A DNA stretch of 64,000 nucleotides. Origin: Mycobacterium sp. Root265. GTDB lineage: Bacteria; Actinomycetota; Actinomycetes; Mycobacteriales; Mycobacteriaceae. Below, piece by piece: positions 17,385 to 28,115 of the stretch. The notes under the pieces were generated by a model. That model did not search any database and had not been told where the DNA came from. It saw only the letters and a list, made by a program, of their open reading frames with translations. Every line of letters begins with the position of its first letter. The stretch's first letter is position 1. The stretch is taken from NCBI RefSeq assembly GCF_001428895.1, contig NZ_LMJA01000002.1, positions 232,183 to 296,182 on the forward strand, given 5' to 3'. The position numbers and the translations under genes are program-made.

Positions 17385-18047
17385 TCACCAGAGGTGGGGC
17401 ACCAACCGGTAGCGCACTGTTGCCATGTATTCGGGATAGCCGGCCAGTTCCTCGGTGAGCATCTGCTCCTCGTCGCGGATGCGTGCCGCGATCACCGGTG
17501 CCGAGGCCACCACGCCCAGCAGGCCCCACAGCGAATCCAGGGCCAGCGGGGTGCCGATCATCATGACGGCCGCGCCGGTGTACATCGGGTGGCGCACCAA
17601 TCCGTAGAGCCCCGTGGACACCAGTGGCTGGTCGGCCTCGACCTGCACGGTCGCCGCCGCATAGTTGTTCTGCACGACGACGAGTTGGGCGACACTGAGC
17701 CCGACGGCGACCAGGACATTGCCGACGATGACCAGCCACACCGGGACCTGCGACCACCCGAAGCGGTGATCGAGCGCCGAGAGCACGAACGTCGCGACCA
17801 CCAGCGCCAGCGTGAGGGTCATGATGATGCGTTGCGCCGGGCGGTTTTCGGCGGTGGGGCCGGCCCTCATTCGCCGGGCCAGGGCGTCCGGGTGGCGGAC
17901 GGCCAGATAGATGCTCGGCAGGGTGGTCGTCGCGATGAACACCGCCAGGAAGACCCACGCCTGCCAGTAGTCGAAGGTGCCGGCCGGCCAGAACAGGACG
18001 GCGACGAAGAAGACCAGCCCGAGGACCGTCTGTGCGATGAATTTCAT
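17385..18047 (-). CDS. Isoprenylcysteine carboxyl methyltransferase family (PEMT-like) membrane protein
   Basis: 220 residues, about five membrane helices (QTVLGLVFFVAVLFWPAG at the N-terminus). The C-terminal motif TGLYGLVRHPMYTGAAVMMI, then RIRDEEQML and GYPEYMATVRYRLVPHLW, is the S-adenosylmethionine-binding part of ICMT/PEMT-type methyltransferases. The methylated substrate is unknown; in bacteria these can be lipids or small molecules. Its ATG overlaps the permease stop by ATGA, so it is the last gene of the tetR-ABC operon, and may act on the same class of compound that the exporter handles. Confidence 0.8.
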   Translation of the reverse strand: MKFIAQTVLGLVFFVAVLFWPAGTFDYWQAWVFLAVFIATTTLPSIYLAVRHPDALARRMRAGPTAENRPAQRIIMTLTLALVVATFVLSALDHRFGWSQVPVWLVIVGNVLVAVGLSVAQLVVVQNNYAAATVQVEADQPLVSTGLYGLVRHPMYTGAAVMMIGTPLALDSLWGLLGVVASAPVIAARIRDEEQMLTEELAGYPEYMATVRYRLVPHLW

Positions 18048-19657
18048 ACCGCGTCCCTTGTTCGGTAGATCCACCCGGCCAGCAGCGTCCCGGCGGCCGC
18101 GACGGCCACCATCGTCGCCAGCGCGGTGAGCGGGAAATCGGTCGGTGCGGTCGTCTGCCCGACCGGGGAGGCGTCCAGCAGCCATCGCGGCAACCGCAGC
18201 AGCGCACCGAGATACAGCGACACCACCACGAATGCCACGGCCAGCCAGCCGATCCAGGGCCGGCGCAGCGCGACCGCGAGCGCGGCGATCGCGGCGAGCA
18301 CCGCCATGGCCGGCAGGAAGGCCAGACCGGCCAGGGTCAGCCGCCACACGGTGGCCGGCTCGCCGACGGTCAGACCGGCGCCCAGACCATTGCCCAGCCC
18401 CGCGCAGAGCAACAACGCGGCCGCACCGGTCAGCGCCGCGGCCACCGACGTCAACAGCCACTGCCAGCGCGACACCGCGGCGGCCAGCACCGGCTCGGAC
18501 AGCCCTGATTCCTCGTCGCTGTAGGTGCGCAGCACGGCGGAGACCACATAGGCGCCGGTTGCCGCCGCCAGGAACTGCGACATGGTGGTGTAGACACCGT
18601 CGGTGCCCGACACGGCGAGCACCCGCGCCAGCAGTTCGTTCTCCTGCGCCGCATTCAGCAGCGATTTCGTCATCGATCCGAATGCCAGACCGCCCAGGAA
18701 CAGTCCGACGCTCCAACCGATCAACTGGCCGCGTTGCAGGGTCAGGTGCAGGACAAAGACATTGGGTATCGCGTGTGCGTCGGGACGTTCGCCGCTGGAC
18801 CTGATGATGCCGTCGTCGTACTGGCGCCGGGATTCCAGCATCACGGCGGTGGCCACCAGCATTGCGGTGAGCCCGATCAGCATGAGCAGCGGCCACCAGC
18901 GCACGTCCACGAAGGACCGCATCTGCTGAGCCCAGGCGATGGGGGAGAACCAGCTCAGGGCGCTGCCCGAGGGGTCGATGACATCGCCGATGCCGCGGAC
19001 CAGCACGGCCAGTGCGAGGGCGCCCATCGCCGCGCCCGTCGCGGTGCGTGCCTGCCGCCACAGCTGGGCGGTGACGGCCGCCAAGGCGCCGAAAACTGTT
19101 GCCGCCCCGGTGATACCGAGACTGAGCGCCGCACTGTCCGGGACGGCGAAACCGTAGCCGGCGAGCGCCACGGTCATCGTGACCGCGAGTACGGCATTGA
19201 CCGCGCCCACCAACGTCAATGCGGAGATGGTGCGGGCGTGCCTGCCGACCACCGAGGACAGCACGAGCTCTGCTGCACCGCTCTCCTCGTCGCGGCGGGT
19301 GTGCCTGACGACGGTGAGGATGGCCAGGATCGAGGTGGCCACGATCATGGTGAGCATCAGTTCGTTGGCGATCATGGCGCCCAGTGCGGTCTCGTTGCCG
19401 CCGAACATCGGGCCGCCCATGATGGTCCCGGCCGGTGTCTGCATCAGGTTGATGCGGGCAAGACGTTGTTCCTCGCCCGGGTAGGCCACCTCGAGGGCAC
19501 CCGGGGTGTAGGCCATCATCAGGGTGAGCAAGGCCAGCCACACCGTGAGCCGGATGCGGTCGCGGCGCAACGCCAGTCGGAGCAGGGTGCCGGTGCCGGT
19601 CAACGGTGACTGCGCGGCGCCGGCCCGGTGGTCGGCATGCGCGACGGGGGTGCTCAC
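18044..19657 (-). CDS. ABC exporter permease (Rv1217c-like)
   Basis: 537 residues, roughly 12 predicted membrane helices in two halves, each with a large extracytoplasmic loop. Corresponds to M. tuberculosis Rv1217c, the tetronasin-type multidrug exporter permease. Hydrophobic segments include IRLTVWLALLTLMMAY, ELMLTMIVATSILAIL and WLAVAFVVVSLYLGALLRL; the acidic motif TRRDEESGAAELVLSS recurs as YSDEESGLSEPVLAAA in the second half, showing internal duplication. GTG start; adjacent to the ATPase stop with no gap. Exported compound unknown. Confidence 0.88.
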   Translation of the reverse strand: MSTPVAHADHRAGAAQSPLTGTGTLLRLALRRDRIRLTVWLALLTLMMAYTPGALEVAYPGEEQRLARINLMQTPAGTIMGGPMFGGNETALGAMIANELMLTMIVATSILAILTVVRHTRRDEESGAAELVLSSVVGRHARTISALTLVGAVNAVLAVTMTVALAGYGFAVPDSAALSLGITGAATVFGALAAVTAQLWRQARTATGAAMGALALAVLVRGIGDVIDPSGSALSWFSPIAWAQQMRSFVDVRWWPLLMLIGLTAMLVATAVMLESRRQYDDGIIRSSGERPDAHAIPNVFVLHLTLQRGQLIGWSVGLFLGGLAFGSMTKSLLNAAQENELLARVLAVSGTDGVYTTMSQFLAAATGAYVVSAVLRTYSDEESGLSEPVLAAAVSRWQWLLTSVAAALTGAAALLLCAGLGNGLGAGLTVGEPATVWRLTLAGLAFLPAMAVLAAIAALAVALRRPWIGWLAVAFVVVSLYLGALLRLPRWLLDASPVGQTTAPTDFPLTALATMVAVAAAGTLLAGWIYRTRDAV

Positions 19658-20548
19658 CTAGCTCACCCCCTGATACTCGCGCAGGAACAGGTCTTCCAGT
19701 GAGGCCGGCGCCACGGCGAGTTCGTCGATACCGAGGCCGGCTAGGCGGTCCATGGTGGTGTCGAGATCGGCGCGGTCCACCGAGAAGCTGATCTGCCCGT
19801 CCTGCGCCGCGAAATCGTGGACGAAGGGCAGCTCGTGCATCTGTGCACCATCACCCCGGGTGCGGGCGGTGACGGTGGTGCGCATCAGGTGGCGCAGTTC
19901 GGTGAGCGTGCCGGAACGGACGGTGCGCCCGGAACGGATGATGGTGACGTTGTCGCAGAGCTTTTCGACCTCGGCGAGGATGTGGCTGGACAGCAGTACC
20001 GCTGCGCCGCGGTCGGCCACCTCGGCAACGCAGTGCTGAAAGTTCTTCTCCATCAACGGGTCCAGGCCCGAGGTCGGCTCGTCGAGGATGTACAACTCGG
20101 CGTCGGTGCTGAACGCGGCGACGATGGCGACCTTCTGCCGGTTGCCCTTGGAGTAGGTGCGGGCCGATTTGTGCGGGTCCAGCTCGAACCGCTGGATCAG
20201 CTCATCGCGGCGGCGGGTGTCGACCTGGCCGCCGCGCAGACGGGCGAGGAAGTCGATGGCCTGTGCGCCGGTCAGATTGGGCCAGAGCGTGACATCACCC
20301 GGCACGTAGGCGATCCTGCGGTGCAGCGCGACCGCGTCGTGCCAGGGGTCACCGCCCAGCAGTCGCACGGTGCCGCTGTCGGCGCGCAGCAGGCCGAGCA
20401 GGATCCGGATGGTCGTCGACTTTCCGGCGCCGTTGGGTCCGAGGAATCCGGCGACATCGCCGGGGGCGACGGTCAGGTCCAGTCCGTCCAGTGCCGTGCT
20501 CCGGCCGAATCTCTTGGTCAGCGCGCTGATCTCGACTGCGTTGGTCAT
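19658..20548 (-). CDS. ABC exporter ATP-binding protein (Rv1218c-like)
   Basis: 296 residues. Walker [15 protein letters not shown] near residue 40, [14 protein letters not shown] region, signature [15 protein letters not shown] (the variant common in drug-type exporters rather than LSGGQ), Walker [14 protein letters not shown], and switch His in [14 protein letters not shown]. The C-terminal ~80 residues after the nucleotide-binding domain form the usual accessory region. It powers the permease encoded directly after it. The ATG overlaps the tetR stop as TGATG, so it is translationally coupled to its repressor. Confidence 0.92.
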   Translation of the reverse strand: MTNAVEISALTKRFGRSTALDGLDLTVAPGDVAGFLGPNGAGKSTTIRILLGLLRADSGTVRLLGGDPWHDAVALHRRIAYVPGDVTLWPNLTGAQAIDFLARLRGGQVDTRRRDELIQRFELDPHKSARTYSKGNRQKVAIVAAFSTDAELYILDEPTSGLDPLMEKNFQHCVAEVADRGAAVLLSSHILAEVEKLCDNVTIIRSGRTVRSGTLTELRHLMRTTVTARTRGDGAQMHELPFVHDFAAQDGQISFSVDRADLDTTMDRLAGLGIDELAVAPASLEDLFLREYQGVS

Positions 20549-21207
20549 CACTGCTCTCCTTGTTCGGGTGCACTGAAGGCGACGCCTTTTTCGCGCTGGG
20601 CCACGAAGGCGTCGTACATCGTGGAGTCGGTCATCAGGCCGTTGCTGTAGACCTCCAGGGCGGGCAACACCATGTCTTCGGCGTAGTCGCGCAGCACCGC
20701 CCGCACGTCGGATGGGTTGTCGTGCAACTGCAGATAGAGCAGGAACCCGCCGCCGCCCATCATTCCGAGGTACTTGGCCCGCGCCTTGGGGTCTCGGCTG
20801 GGTTTGAGCGTCCCGGCCCGCACGCCCGCCTCCAGGTACTCCTCGGTGTTCTCCAGCATCTTCTGCCAGAAGCCTTTCGCGAGTTCGCTGCCGGACTGCA
20901 TGCTGCGCACCAGGTAGGCCATCATCGGCGCGTAGTGCTCGATCTCGGCCATCTGGGCGAGCCATGTTGCCGGATCGGAGGATTGGATGGATTCCGATTT
21001 CGCGCTGCGGATCTGCTCGGCGATGTAGTCGTCACAGGCCTTGCGCAGGCCGTCCTTGGAGCCGAAGTGATGGATGACCAACCCGGCGCTGACTCCGGCG
21101 GCGGTGGCGATCGCCCGCACACCGGTGTTGAACCCGTGCTCGCCGAACTGTTGGATCGCGGCGTCGCGGATCCGCGCGGTGGTGGTCAGATCGTCGGCTG
21201 AACGCAT
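20548..21207 (-). CDS. TetR-family repressor of the ABC exporter operon (Rv1219c-like)
   Basis: 219 residues. N-terminal helix-turn-helix: [52 protein letters not shown]. The C-terminal ligand domain is helical. It corresponds to Rv1219c, which in M. tuberculosis represses the adjacent transporter. ATG 21207 is chosen over TTG 21213 because it lies 7 bases after TAGTCT and appears leaderless. A near-perfect 20-bp palindrome covers that hexamer, so the gene probably represses its own operon. Confidence 0.9.
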   Translation of the reverse strand: MRSADDLTTTARIRDAAIQQFGEHGFNTGVRAIATAAGVSAGLVIHHFGSKDGLRKACDDYIAEQIRSAKSESIQSSDPATWLAQMAEIEHYAPMMAYLVRSMQSGSELAKGFWQKMLENTEEYLEAGVRAGTLKPSRDPKARAKYLGMMGGGGFLLYLQLHDNPSDVRAVLRDYAEDMVLPALEVYSNGLMTDSTMYDAFVAQREKGVAFSAPEQGEQ

Positions 21208-21214
21208 GTTCAAC

Positions 21215-21235
21215 AGACTAAACGCGCGTTCAGTC
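21215..21235. promoter_or_regulatory. TetR operator palindrome overlapping the -10 hexamer
   Basis: GACTAAACGCGCGTTCAGTC at 21216-21235 is an inverted repeat around the perfect core AACGCGCGTT, with one mismatched pair. On the minus strand TAGTCT (21215-21220) overlaps its edge and lies 7 bases before the tetR ATG. A repressor bound here would cover the -10 element, giving autoregulation. Confidence 0.6.
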
Positions 21236-21254
21236 GAGCGTCAAGGGTGTTTGG

Positions 21255-21317
21255 CCGCGAGATTGCGGTTGCCGCGTGGACGTGCGAGTGGACCCCGCGG
21301 CACGTGCAATCTCGCGG
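21255..21317. repeat. Nested inverted repeat between tetR and the O-methyltransferase
   Basis: Outer arms CCGCGAGATTGC (21255-21266) and GCAATCTCGCGG (21306-21317) match over 12 bp. Inside them GCCGCG (21271-21276) pairs with CGCGGC (21296-21301), separated from the outer stem by a symmetric 4+4 base loop. There is no T-run. It lies downstream of the O-methyltransferase stop and upstream of the tetR promoter, so it may terminate or insulate. Confidence 0.5.
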
Positions 21318-21338
21318 GGAACTGCTTGTGGAAAGGAG

Positions 21339-21980
21339 CTAGTCGCGCGCCGCGGCGAGCAGGCCGTCGCCCAGCGGAATCAGCACCGGGGTGAAGCGCT
21401 CGTCTTCGGCGATCAGGCGGGCGGCCTCGCGCACCGCGGCGACCTCGGCGTCGTTGGCCGAGGCATCCCCGGCGCGCCCACCGAGTGCGGCGCGGTGCAC
21501 CACGATCGCCCCGCCCGGGCGCAGCAACCGCACACCTTCGGCGACGTACTGCGGCTGGTCGGCCGGGGCGGCGTCGACGAACACCAGGTCATAGGACTCG
21601 TCGGCCAGTCTGGTCAGGACGTCCTGCGCGCGGCCGCTGATCAGCCGGGTACGCGATGCCCCGACGCCGGCCTGGGTGAATGCCTGCTTGGCCAACCGCT
21701 GGTGCTCGGGTTCGACGTCGATGGTGGTCAGCACGCCGTCCTCACGCATACCGGCCAGCAGCCACAGGCCGCTCACGCCGGCTCCGGTGCCCACTTCGAC
21801 GACGGCCTTCGCGCCGGTCAGTCTGGCCAGCACGCTCAGCAGCGCACCGACGGCGGGGGTCACCGCACCCGCGCCGCTGTCCACCGCACGTTCGCGCGCA
21901 GCGGCAGTCACCGCGTCCTCGGTGATCGACGCCTCCGCGTGCGAGACGATCGACTGGGCGGCGTCGTCGGTGCTGGCCAT
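21339..21980 (-). CDS. SAM-dependent O-methyltransferase (Rv1220c-like)
   Basis: 213 residues of the catechol/caffeoyl-CoA O-methyltransferase type. SAM-binding motif [16 protein letters not shown] near residue 61, acidic [14 protein letters not shown], then [17 protein letters not shown] (metal-binding Asp region) and [17 protein letters not shown]. The methyl acceptor is unknown. ATG 21980 lies 6 bases after TACGCT (minus strand, 21987-21992), suggesting a leaderless transcript. Corresponds to Rv1220c; it sits back to back with sigE, 141 bases apart. Confidence 0.88.
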   Translation of the reverse strand: MASTDDAAQSIVSHAEASITEDAVTAAARERAVDSGAGAVTPAVGALLSVLARLTGAKAVVEVGTGAGVSGLWLLAGMREDGVLTTIDVEPEHQRLAKQAFTQAGVGASRTRLISGRAQDVLTRLADESYDLVFVDAAPADQPQYVAEGVRLLRPGGAIVVHRAALGGRAGDASANDAEVAAVREAARLIAEDERFTPVLIPLGDGLLAAARD

Positions 21981-22121
21981 GCCCGCAGCGTAGAGCGAAC
22001 GGCGACCGGCGCCACCCCGACACGCCCGCCCCTGATACGAGAATCACACCCGATTTCCGCTGGTTTTACCTGGTCGAACCATGGGTAATCCGCATTCTCA
22101 GGAATTGTTCAGTTTGCTCAT

Positions 22122-22946
22122 ATGCCAGGCACACCCCGGTCGGAGACGGTACTTCCCATGGAACACGGCGAAAGCTTGCGATCACGGAATACGGATGGCC
22201 TCGGCCACGTTTCCATCGACAACGCGCAGACGCCGACCAAAACGGCCTGCCACCTTGATTCGGAGGATCCCACGATCGCCAACGCCGCAGCCTCAGGAAG
22301 CGCCGGAAGCACTGTTGCCAGCCCGGTGTCCATGCCCCATCTGGAGCAGTACACCGACGGCGACTGGGTGGAGCCCTCCGACGAGCTGACCGGCACCGCG
22401 GTCTTCGACGCCACCGGCGACAAGGCGGCCATGCCGTCCTGGGACGAACTGGTCCGCCAGCACGCCGACCGGGTGTACCGGCTGGCCTACCGGCTGTCGG
22501 GCAGTCAGCAGGATGCCGAGGATCTCACCCAGGAGACGTTCATCCGGGTGTTCCGCTCCGTGCAGAACTACCAGCCCGGCACCTTCGAGGGCTGGCTGCA
22601 CCGCATCACCACCAACCTGTTCCTCGACATGGTGCGCCGCCGTACCCGCATCCGCATGGAAGCGCTGCCCGAGGACTACGACCGGGTTCCGGCCGAGGAT
22701 CCCAACCCCGAGCAGATCTATCACGATTCGCGACTGGGGCCGGACCTGCAGGCCGCATTGGACTCGCTGCCGCCGGAGTTCCGCGCCGCCGTCGTCCTCT
22801 GCGACATCGAGGGTCTGTCTTACGAGGAGATCGGCGCGACGCTCGGTGTGAAGCTGGGCACCGTCCGCAGCCGTATCCACCGCGGTCGGCAGGCACTGCG
22901 TGAGCATCTGGCCAAGCATTCGGATCAGCTGACCGCCTCCGCCTGA
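22122..22946 (+). CDS. sigE: ECF sigma factor SigE
   Basis: 274 residues, corresponding to Rv1221, the extracytoplasmic-stress sigma factor (surface stress, detergent, heat). The N-terminal ~105 residues are an unstructured extension typical of mycobacterial SigE. Region 2: [37 protein letters not shown] and [20 protein letters not shown]. Region 4: [20 protein letters not shown] and [21 protein letters not shown] 22122 is used, but ATG 22158 (MEHGES) is equally reasonable, and alternative starts are known for this gene in M. tuberculosis. I found no clear GGAAC/GTT-type SigE promoter just upstream. Followed by its anti-sigma factor. Confidence 0.94.
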   Translation: MPGTPRSETVLPMEHGESLRSRNTDGLGHVSIDNAQTPTKTACHLDSEDPTIANAAASGSAGSTVASPVSMPHLEQYTDGDWVEPSDELTGTAVFDATGDKAAMPSWDELVRQHADRVYRLAYRLSGSQQDAEDLTQETFIRVFRSVQNYQPGTFEGWLHRITTNLFLDMVRRRTRIRMEALPEDYDRVPAEDPNPEQIYHDSRLGPDLQAALDSLPPEFRAAVVLCDIEGLSYEEIGATLGVKLGTVRSRIHRGRQALREHLAKHSDQLTASA

Positions 22947-23035
22947 GCGTCGTGGGTGTGAGGCGCGGATTACCGCGCTACATTCAAATGAGCAGTGTGT
23001 GTTCAATGGCGCGGCGTTCCGAGAGGAGTCGGGTG

Positions 23036-23431
23036 ATGGCTGACCCGGGCGATGTGTTCCGTCGCGCTTTCTCCTGGCTGCCCGCGCAGTTCGCATCGCA
23101 GAGCAGCGAGCCCGTCGGGCCGCGCCGTTTCGGCTCCACCGAGCATCTGTCCACCGAGGCCATCGCGGCTTTCGTCGACGGTGAGCTGCGGATGACCGCG
23201 CATCTGCGCGCCGGACACCATCTGTCGCTGTGCCCGTCGTGTGCCGGTGAGGTTGATGCCCAGCGCCAGGCGCGGTCGGCACTGCGCGACGCCTGCCCGA
23301 TCGCGATGCCCAATTCTCTGCTCGGTCTGTTGTCTCAGATACCGGACCGCAATCCCGAGACACCAGCCCCCGAGGAAGCTCCCCAGCAGGTAGCTGAAGG
23401 CGCAGGTCGTGCCCGGCGCAAGCGCCGGTAG
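23036..23431 (+). CDS. rseA: Anti-sigma-E factor RseA (zinc-associated)
   Basis: 131 residues. It binds SigE and keeps it inactive until envelope stress or oxidation. The core AFVDGELRMTAHLRAGHHLS ends in HHLSLCPSCAGEV, the His-x3-Cys-x2-Cys motif of zinc-associated anti-sigma domains. ATG 23036 is supported by a ribosome binding site (AGAGGAG) and by the family N-terminus MADPGDVFRRAFSWLPAQF. It lacks a membrane segment, as in M. tuberculosis Rv1222. The C-terminal 40 residues are Pro/Glu- and Arg-rich. Encoded between sigE and htrA. Confidence 0.92.
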   Translation: MADPGDVFRRAFSWLPAQFASQSSEPVGPRRFGSTEHLSTEAIAAFVDGELRMTAHLRAGHHLSLCPSCAGEVDAQRQARSALRDACPIAMPNSLLGLLSQIPDRNPETPAPEEAPQQVAEGAGRARRKRR

Positions 23432-23482
23432 GGTTTATGCGAAGAGATTCAATTGCGGGCGCCGTCATCGGCGCGCGCTTGA

Positions 23483-24991
<1,509 letters not shown>

Positions 24992-24992
24992 C

Positions 24993-25415
24993 ATGTTCGC
25001 GAATGTCGGCTGGGGCGAGATGCTGCTGTTGGTGGTGGCCGGCCTGGTCATCCTCGGCCCCGAACGGTTACCCGGAGCGATCCGATGGACCTCCGGGGCG
25101 GTACGCCAGGCGCGCGAGTACCTCAGCGGCGCGACCAGCCAGTTGCGTCAGGACCTCGGCCCGGAGTTCGACGACCTGCGCGAACCACTGAGCGAGTTGC
25201 AGAAGCTGCGCGGGATGACGCCGCGGGCGGCGCTGACCAAGCATCTGCTCGACGGGGACGACTCGTTCCTGACCGGCAACTTCGACAAGCCGGTCAAACC
25301 GGTGTCCCCGGACGCACCGAAACCCGCGCCCGAGCCGACGTCACCGGACCCGACACCGCCGGTCACCGGCAGCGAGCCGCCCAGCGGCGCCCGCTTCGAC
25401 AGCGACGCGACCTAA
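24993..25415 (+). CDS. tatB: Twin-arginine translocase subunit TatB
   Basis: 140 residues. The N-terminal membrane helix [20 protein letters not shown] has the conserved Glu and the GPERLP hinge; an amphipathic helix ([18 protein letters not shown]) follows, then the coiled stretch with [18 protein letters not shown]. The C-terminus is Pro-rich and disordered. Part of the Tat export pathway for folded proteins; tatA and tatC are not in this window. Adjacent to htrA as in M. tuberculosis (Rv1224). Its stop overlaps that of mrp (convergent) by 4 bases. Confidence 0.93.
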   Translation: MFANVGWGEMLLLVVAGLVILGPERLPGAIRWTSGAVRQAREYLSGATSQLRQDLGPEFDDLREPLSELQKLRGMTPRAALTKHLLDGDDSFLTGNFDKPVKPVSPDAPKPAPEPTSPDPTPPVTGSEPPSGARFDSDAT

Positions 25416-26557
25416 CGTCCGGCGGGGTCCAGGCCCAGCGACATCCCGGCCAGGCCACGCTTACGCGCACCGAGAGCATCGGCGACCTTGCGCAGTTCCT
25501 TGGCGGCGGGCGAGTCCGGCGTCGACAACACCAGCGGGACCCCGGAGTCTCCGGCGGAGACCAGGCTCGGCTCCAGCGGAATCTGACCCAGCAACGGCAC
25601 ATCGGCGCCGACCGCCCGGGTCAGGGACGCGGACACCTGGGCGCCGCCACCGGAGCCGAAGATGTTCATGACGGTGCCGTCCGGCAGGGTCAGCCCGGCC
25701 ATGTTCTCCACCACGCCGACGATGCGCTGACGGGTCTGCAGAGCGATCGCACCGGCGCGCTCGGCGACCTCGGCGGCCGCCGACTGCGGGGTGGTGACCA
25801 CCAGGATCTCCGCGCCCGGGATGAGCTGCGACACCGAGATGGCGATATCGCCGGTGCCCGGCGGCAGGTCCAGCAGCAGCACGTCCAGATCGCCCCAGTA
25901 GACGTCGGCCAGGAACTGTTGCAGCGCGCGGTGCAGCATCGGGCCGCGCCACACCACCGGGGTGTTGCCCTGGGTGAACATGGCGATCGAGATGACCTTC
26001 ACGTCATGGGCGATCGGCGGCAGGATCATCGAATCGACCTGGGTGGGCCGGTCCACGACACCCATCATCCGCGGCACCGAATGGCCGTAGATATCGGCGT
26101 CGAGCACACCCACCGACAAACCGCGCTCGGCCATCGCCGCCGCGAGATTGACGGTGACACTTGACTTTCCGACGCCGCCCTTGCCGGAGGCCACCGCATA
26201 GACACGGGTCAGCGAGTTGGGCTGGGCGAACGGGATCACCGGTTCGCGCGAGTCGCCGCGCAGCAGCTTGCGCAGCTCGGTGCGCTGCTCGTCGTTCATC
26301 ACGTCCAGGGTGACCTTGACCGCACCGGTGCCCGGGACGTCGGTGACCGCCGCGGTCACCTTGTCGGTGATCTCGTTCTTCTTCGGGCAGGCCGAGGTGG
26401 TCAGGTAGATCTCGACGTGTACGCCGGCATCGGCGTCGACGGTGACACCTTTGACCATGCCCACTTCGGTGATCGGGCGGCGCAGTTCGGGATCGACGAC
26501 CTTGCTGAGCGCGGTGCGAACCGCGGCTTCCAGGTCGGTATTAGGCGAGGACATCAC
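25412..26557 (-). CDS. mrp: Mrp/ApbC-type P-loop iron-sulfur carrier
   Basis: 381 residues. The N-terminal MIP18-like domain (~1-95) includes [19 protein letters not shown]. The ParA/MinD-type ATPase domain follows: deviant Walker [18 protein letters not shown] near residue 120, [17 protein letters not shown], and [16 protein letters not shown] (Walker B-like). Family members assemble or carry Fe-S clusters. The CxxC pair expected near the C-terminal end of the ATPase is not evident, as in other mycobacterial Mrp proteins. GTG 26557 or ATG 26554 are possible; TAGACT 26563-26568 (minus strand) is 5 bases upstream of the GTG. Corresponds to Rv1229c. Confidence 0.92.
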   Translation of the reverse strand: MMSSPNTDLEAAVRTALSKVVDPELRRPITEVGMVKGVTVDADAGVHVEIYLTTSACPKKNEITDKVTAAVTDVPGTGAVKVTLDVMNDEQRTELRKLLRGDSREPVIPFAQPNSLTRVYAVASGKGGVGKSSVTVNLAAAMAERGLSVGVLDADIYGHSVPRMMGVVDRPTQVDSMILPPIAHDVKVISIAMFTQGNTPVVWRGPMLHRALQQFLADVYWGDLDVLLLDLPPGTGDIAISVSQLIPGAEILVVTTPQSAAAEVAERAGAIALQTRQRIVGVVENMAGLTLPDGTVMNIFGSGGGAQVSASLTRAVGADVPLLGQIPLEPSLVSAGDSGVPLVLSTPDSPAAKELRKVADALGARKRGLAGMSLGLDPAGR

Positions 26558-26629
26558 CCGCGAGTCTAGGCCGCGCCGACGGACCCACGGTCCGCCGGGC
26601 CGCTCAGACCGCGAGGCGGCGTCCGACGC

Positions 26630-28000
26630 TCAGGCCACGGGGCCGGGCGCGGGGCCCGGTGCCGCGCCGAGCGGCCCGGGAGCCACCGGCGCAGCGGGAG
26701 GCGGCGGAGCGAACGGATTGAACGGCGCGGCCGGCGCAGCAGCCGGGGGTGGCGGCGCGAACGGGTTGAACGGTGCGGCGGCCGGAGGCGGGGGCGCGAA
26801 GGGATTGAACGGCGCTGCCGCGGGCGGCGGTGCGAACGGGTTCAACGGCGCTGCCGCGGGCGGCGGTGCGAACGGGTTGAACGGCGCCGCCGGAGCGGGC
26901 GTGTTCTCGCCGAGGCAGAACACCGCGCAGTTCGGGACAGCCGCGGGATCACCCGGGCCCGGCGGCACCGGCAGGCGATCCGCCACATCGGCGCGGCCGA
27001 GATCGAAGAACGGCATGACGGCCATCGGGTCGGTCGACGGCAATCCCAGCGCGTTGAGCGGCAGACCGGGCCCAAGGCCCTCGGCATTGGTATCCAGGTG
27101 CACATTGCCCATGCCCAGTGCGGGCACCGGTCCGGTGATGGGCGGCAGATTCACCGGCACCACACCGGTGGCGTACGCCGCGGCCCAGCCCAGCACATTG
27201 CGCGCATAGGCGACCGAGTTGTTGTAGCGCAGGATCGACGTCATCACCTGGCTCTGATCGCGCATGTTCAGGCCACCGCTGCACAGGTACCGGGCGGCGG
27301 CCAGCGTCGCGTCGAACAGGTTCTGCACCTCGGCCTTGCCGTCACCGTTGCCGTCGGAGGCATACCGCGACCAGGTGCCCGGCAGGAACTGCATCGGGCC
27401 CATCGCGCGGGCGTAGGTCACCCGTTCGTTGTTGCGGCTCTGCACGATGACCTCGTTGCCCGGCAGGGTTCCGTCCAGGCTGGGTCCGAGAATGGGTTTG
27501 ACCGCGGTGCCGTTGACATCGGTGGCGCCGCCGTTGGCGTGCATGGACTCGATGCGGCCGATACCGGCGAGCAGGTTCCAGCTCATCCCGCAGGTCGGCG
27601 CCGCCGAGGCCATCATCCGTTCGGCGTTGCGGTAGGCGTTGAGGGCGACCGTCGGAATGCGGAGGTTGCCAGGGGCACTCACCACGGCGGCCGGCGGGGG
27701 AGCGGACAGTGCGGTGCCCGCGGTCTGGAACGGGCGCGGTGCCTTCATGGCGGCCACCACGCTGACACCGGTATCGCTGTCGGGTGTGGTGACGACGGCC
27801 GCGAGCGGCGTCACGGTGGTCTCCAGGACCGGCTTCACGATGGGCGCGGAGGCCCCGACGCCCAGCGTCAGGACCAGCGGGGTGAGGATGGCGATTCCCA
27901 GCAATCCACGGGTACTCGGAGCCGAATCAGCCACGGTGCGCATCAGTCGACTTGCTCCGTGCCGCGCTGCAGCGAGGGCGGAGGCTCCCCCTTTGACCAC
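26630..28000 (-). CDS. Membrane-anchored lytic transglycosylase with NPFAPPP repeats (Rv1230c-like)
   Basis: 456 residues, GTG start. A hydrophobic segment near 33-53 (LLGIAILTPLVLTLGVGA) anchors or exports it. The catalytic region carries GIGRIESMHANGGATD (catalytic Glu), YARAMGPMQFLPGTWSRYA, DGNGDGKAEVQNLFDATLAAA and RYLCSGG, a lytic murein transglycosylase (SLT) fold. It would cleave peptidoglycan glycan strands. The C-terminal ~90 residues consist of about five NPFAPPP-type repeats, coded by bases 26,701-26,889. Corresponds to Rv1230c. Followed downstream by mrp, with 72 bases between. Confidence 0.85.
   Translation of the reverse strand: MVKGGASALAAARHGASRLMRTVADSAPSTRGLLGIAILTPLVLTLGVGASAPIVKPVLETTVTPLAAVVTTPDSDTGVSVVAAMKAPRPFQTAGTALSAPPPAAVVSAPGNLRIPTVALNAYRNAERMMASAAPTCGMSWNLLAGIGRIESMHANGGATDVNGTAVKPILGPSLDGTLPGNEVIVQSRNNERVTYARAMGPMQFLPGTWSRYASDGNGDGKAEVQNLFDATLAAARYLCSGGLNMRDQSQVMTSILRYNNSVAYARNVLGWAAAYATGVVPVNLPPITGPVPALGMGNVHLDTNAEGLGPGLPLNALGLPSTDPMAVMPFFDLGRADVADRLPVPPGPGDPAAVPNCAVFCLGENTPAPAAPFNPFAPPPAAAPLNPFAPPPAAAPFNPFAPPPPAAAPFNPFAPPPPAAAPAAPFNPFAPPPPAAPVAPGPLGAAPGPAPGPVA
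26701..26889 (-). repeat. Tandem repeats coding NPFAPPP units
   Basis: About five copies of a GCGAACGGGTTGAACGG-like core (read on the plus strand) separated by GC-rich Ala/Pro codons. Two neighbouring 36-base units near 26,820-26,889 are almost identical. Coding units NPFAPPPAA occur in frame, so copy number may change by slippage or recombination without a frameshift. Confidence 0.75.
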
Positions 28001-28115
28001 TCAACCGTCCTAGATTTGCGGTACCCGACCGTTTGTGAACCAGGTCACCATACCTAGTCGCAAGTCTCCGTGGTGCGGGTATGGGTGGCAAGGATTTTCA
28101 TCGGCGCGTAGGCGG

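Noticed and set aside
17385-19541. A 718-codon open frame running from the methyltransferase far upstream across the permease
   Set aside because: The upstream part is Arg/His/Gly-rich with no membrane or enzyme pattern, and it lies over the clear permease gene in another frame; only the last 220 codons from 18047 are real.
21981-22121. SigE-type autoregulatory promoter (GGAAC...GTT) before sigE
   Set aside because: No GGAAC/GTT pair with proper spacing could be found in this spacer, so no promoter is claimed.
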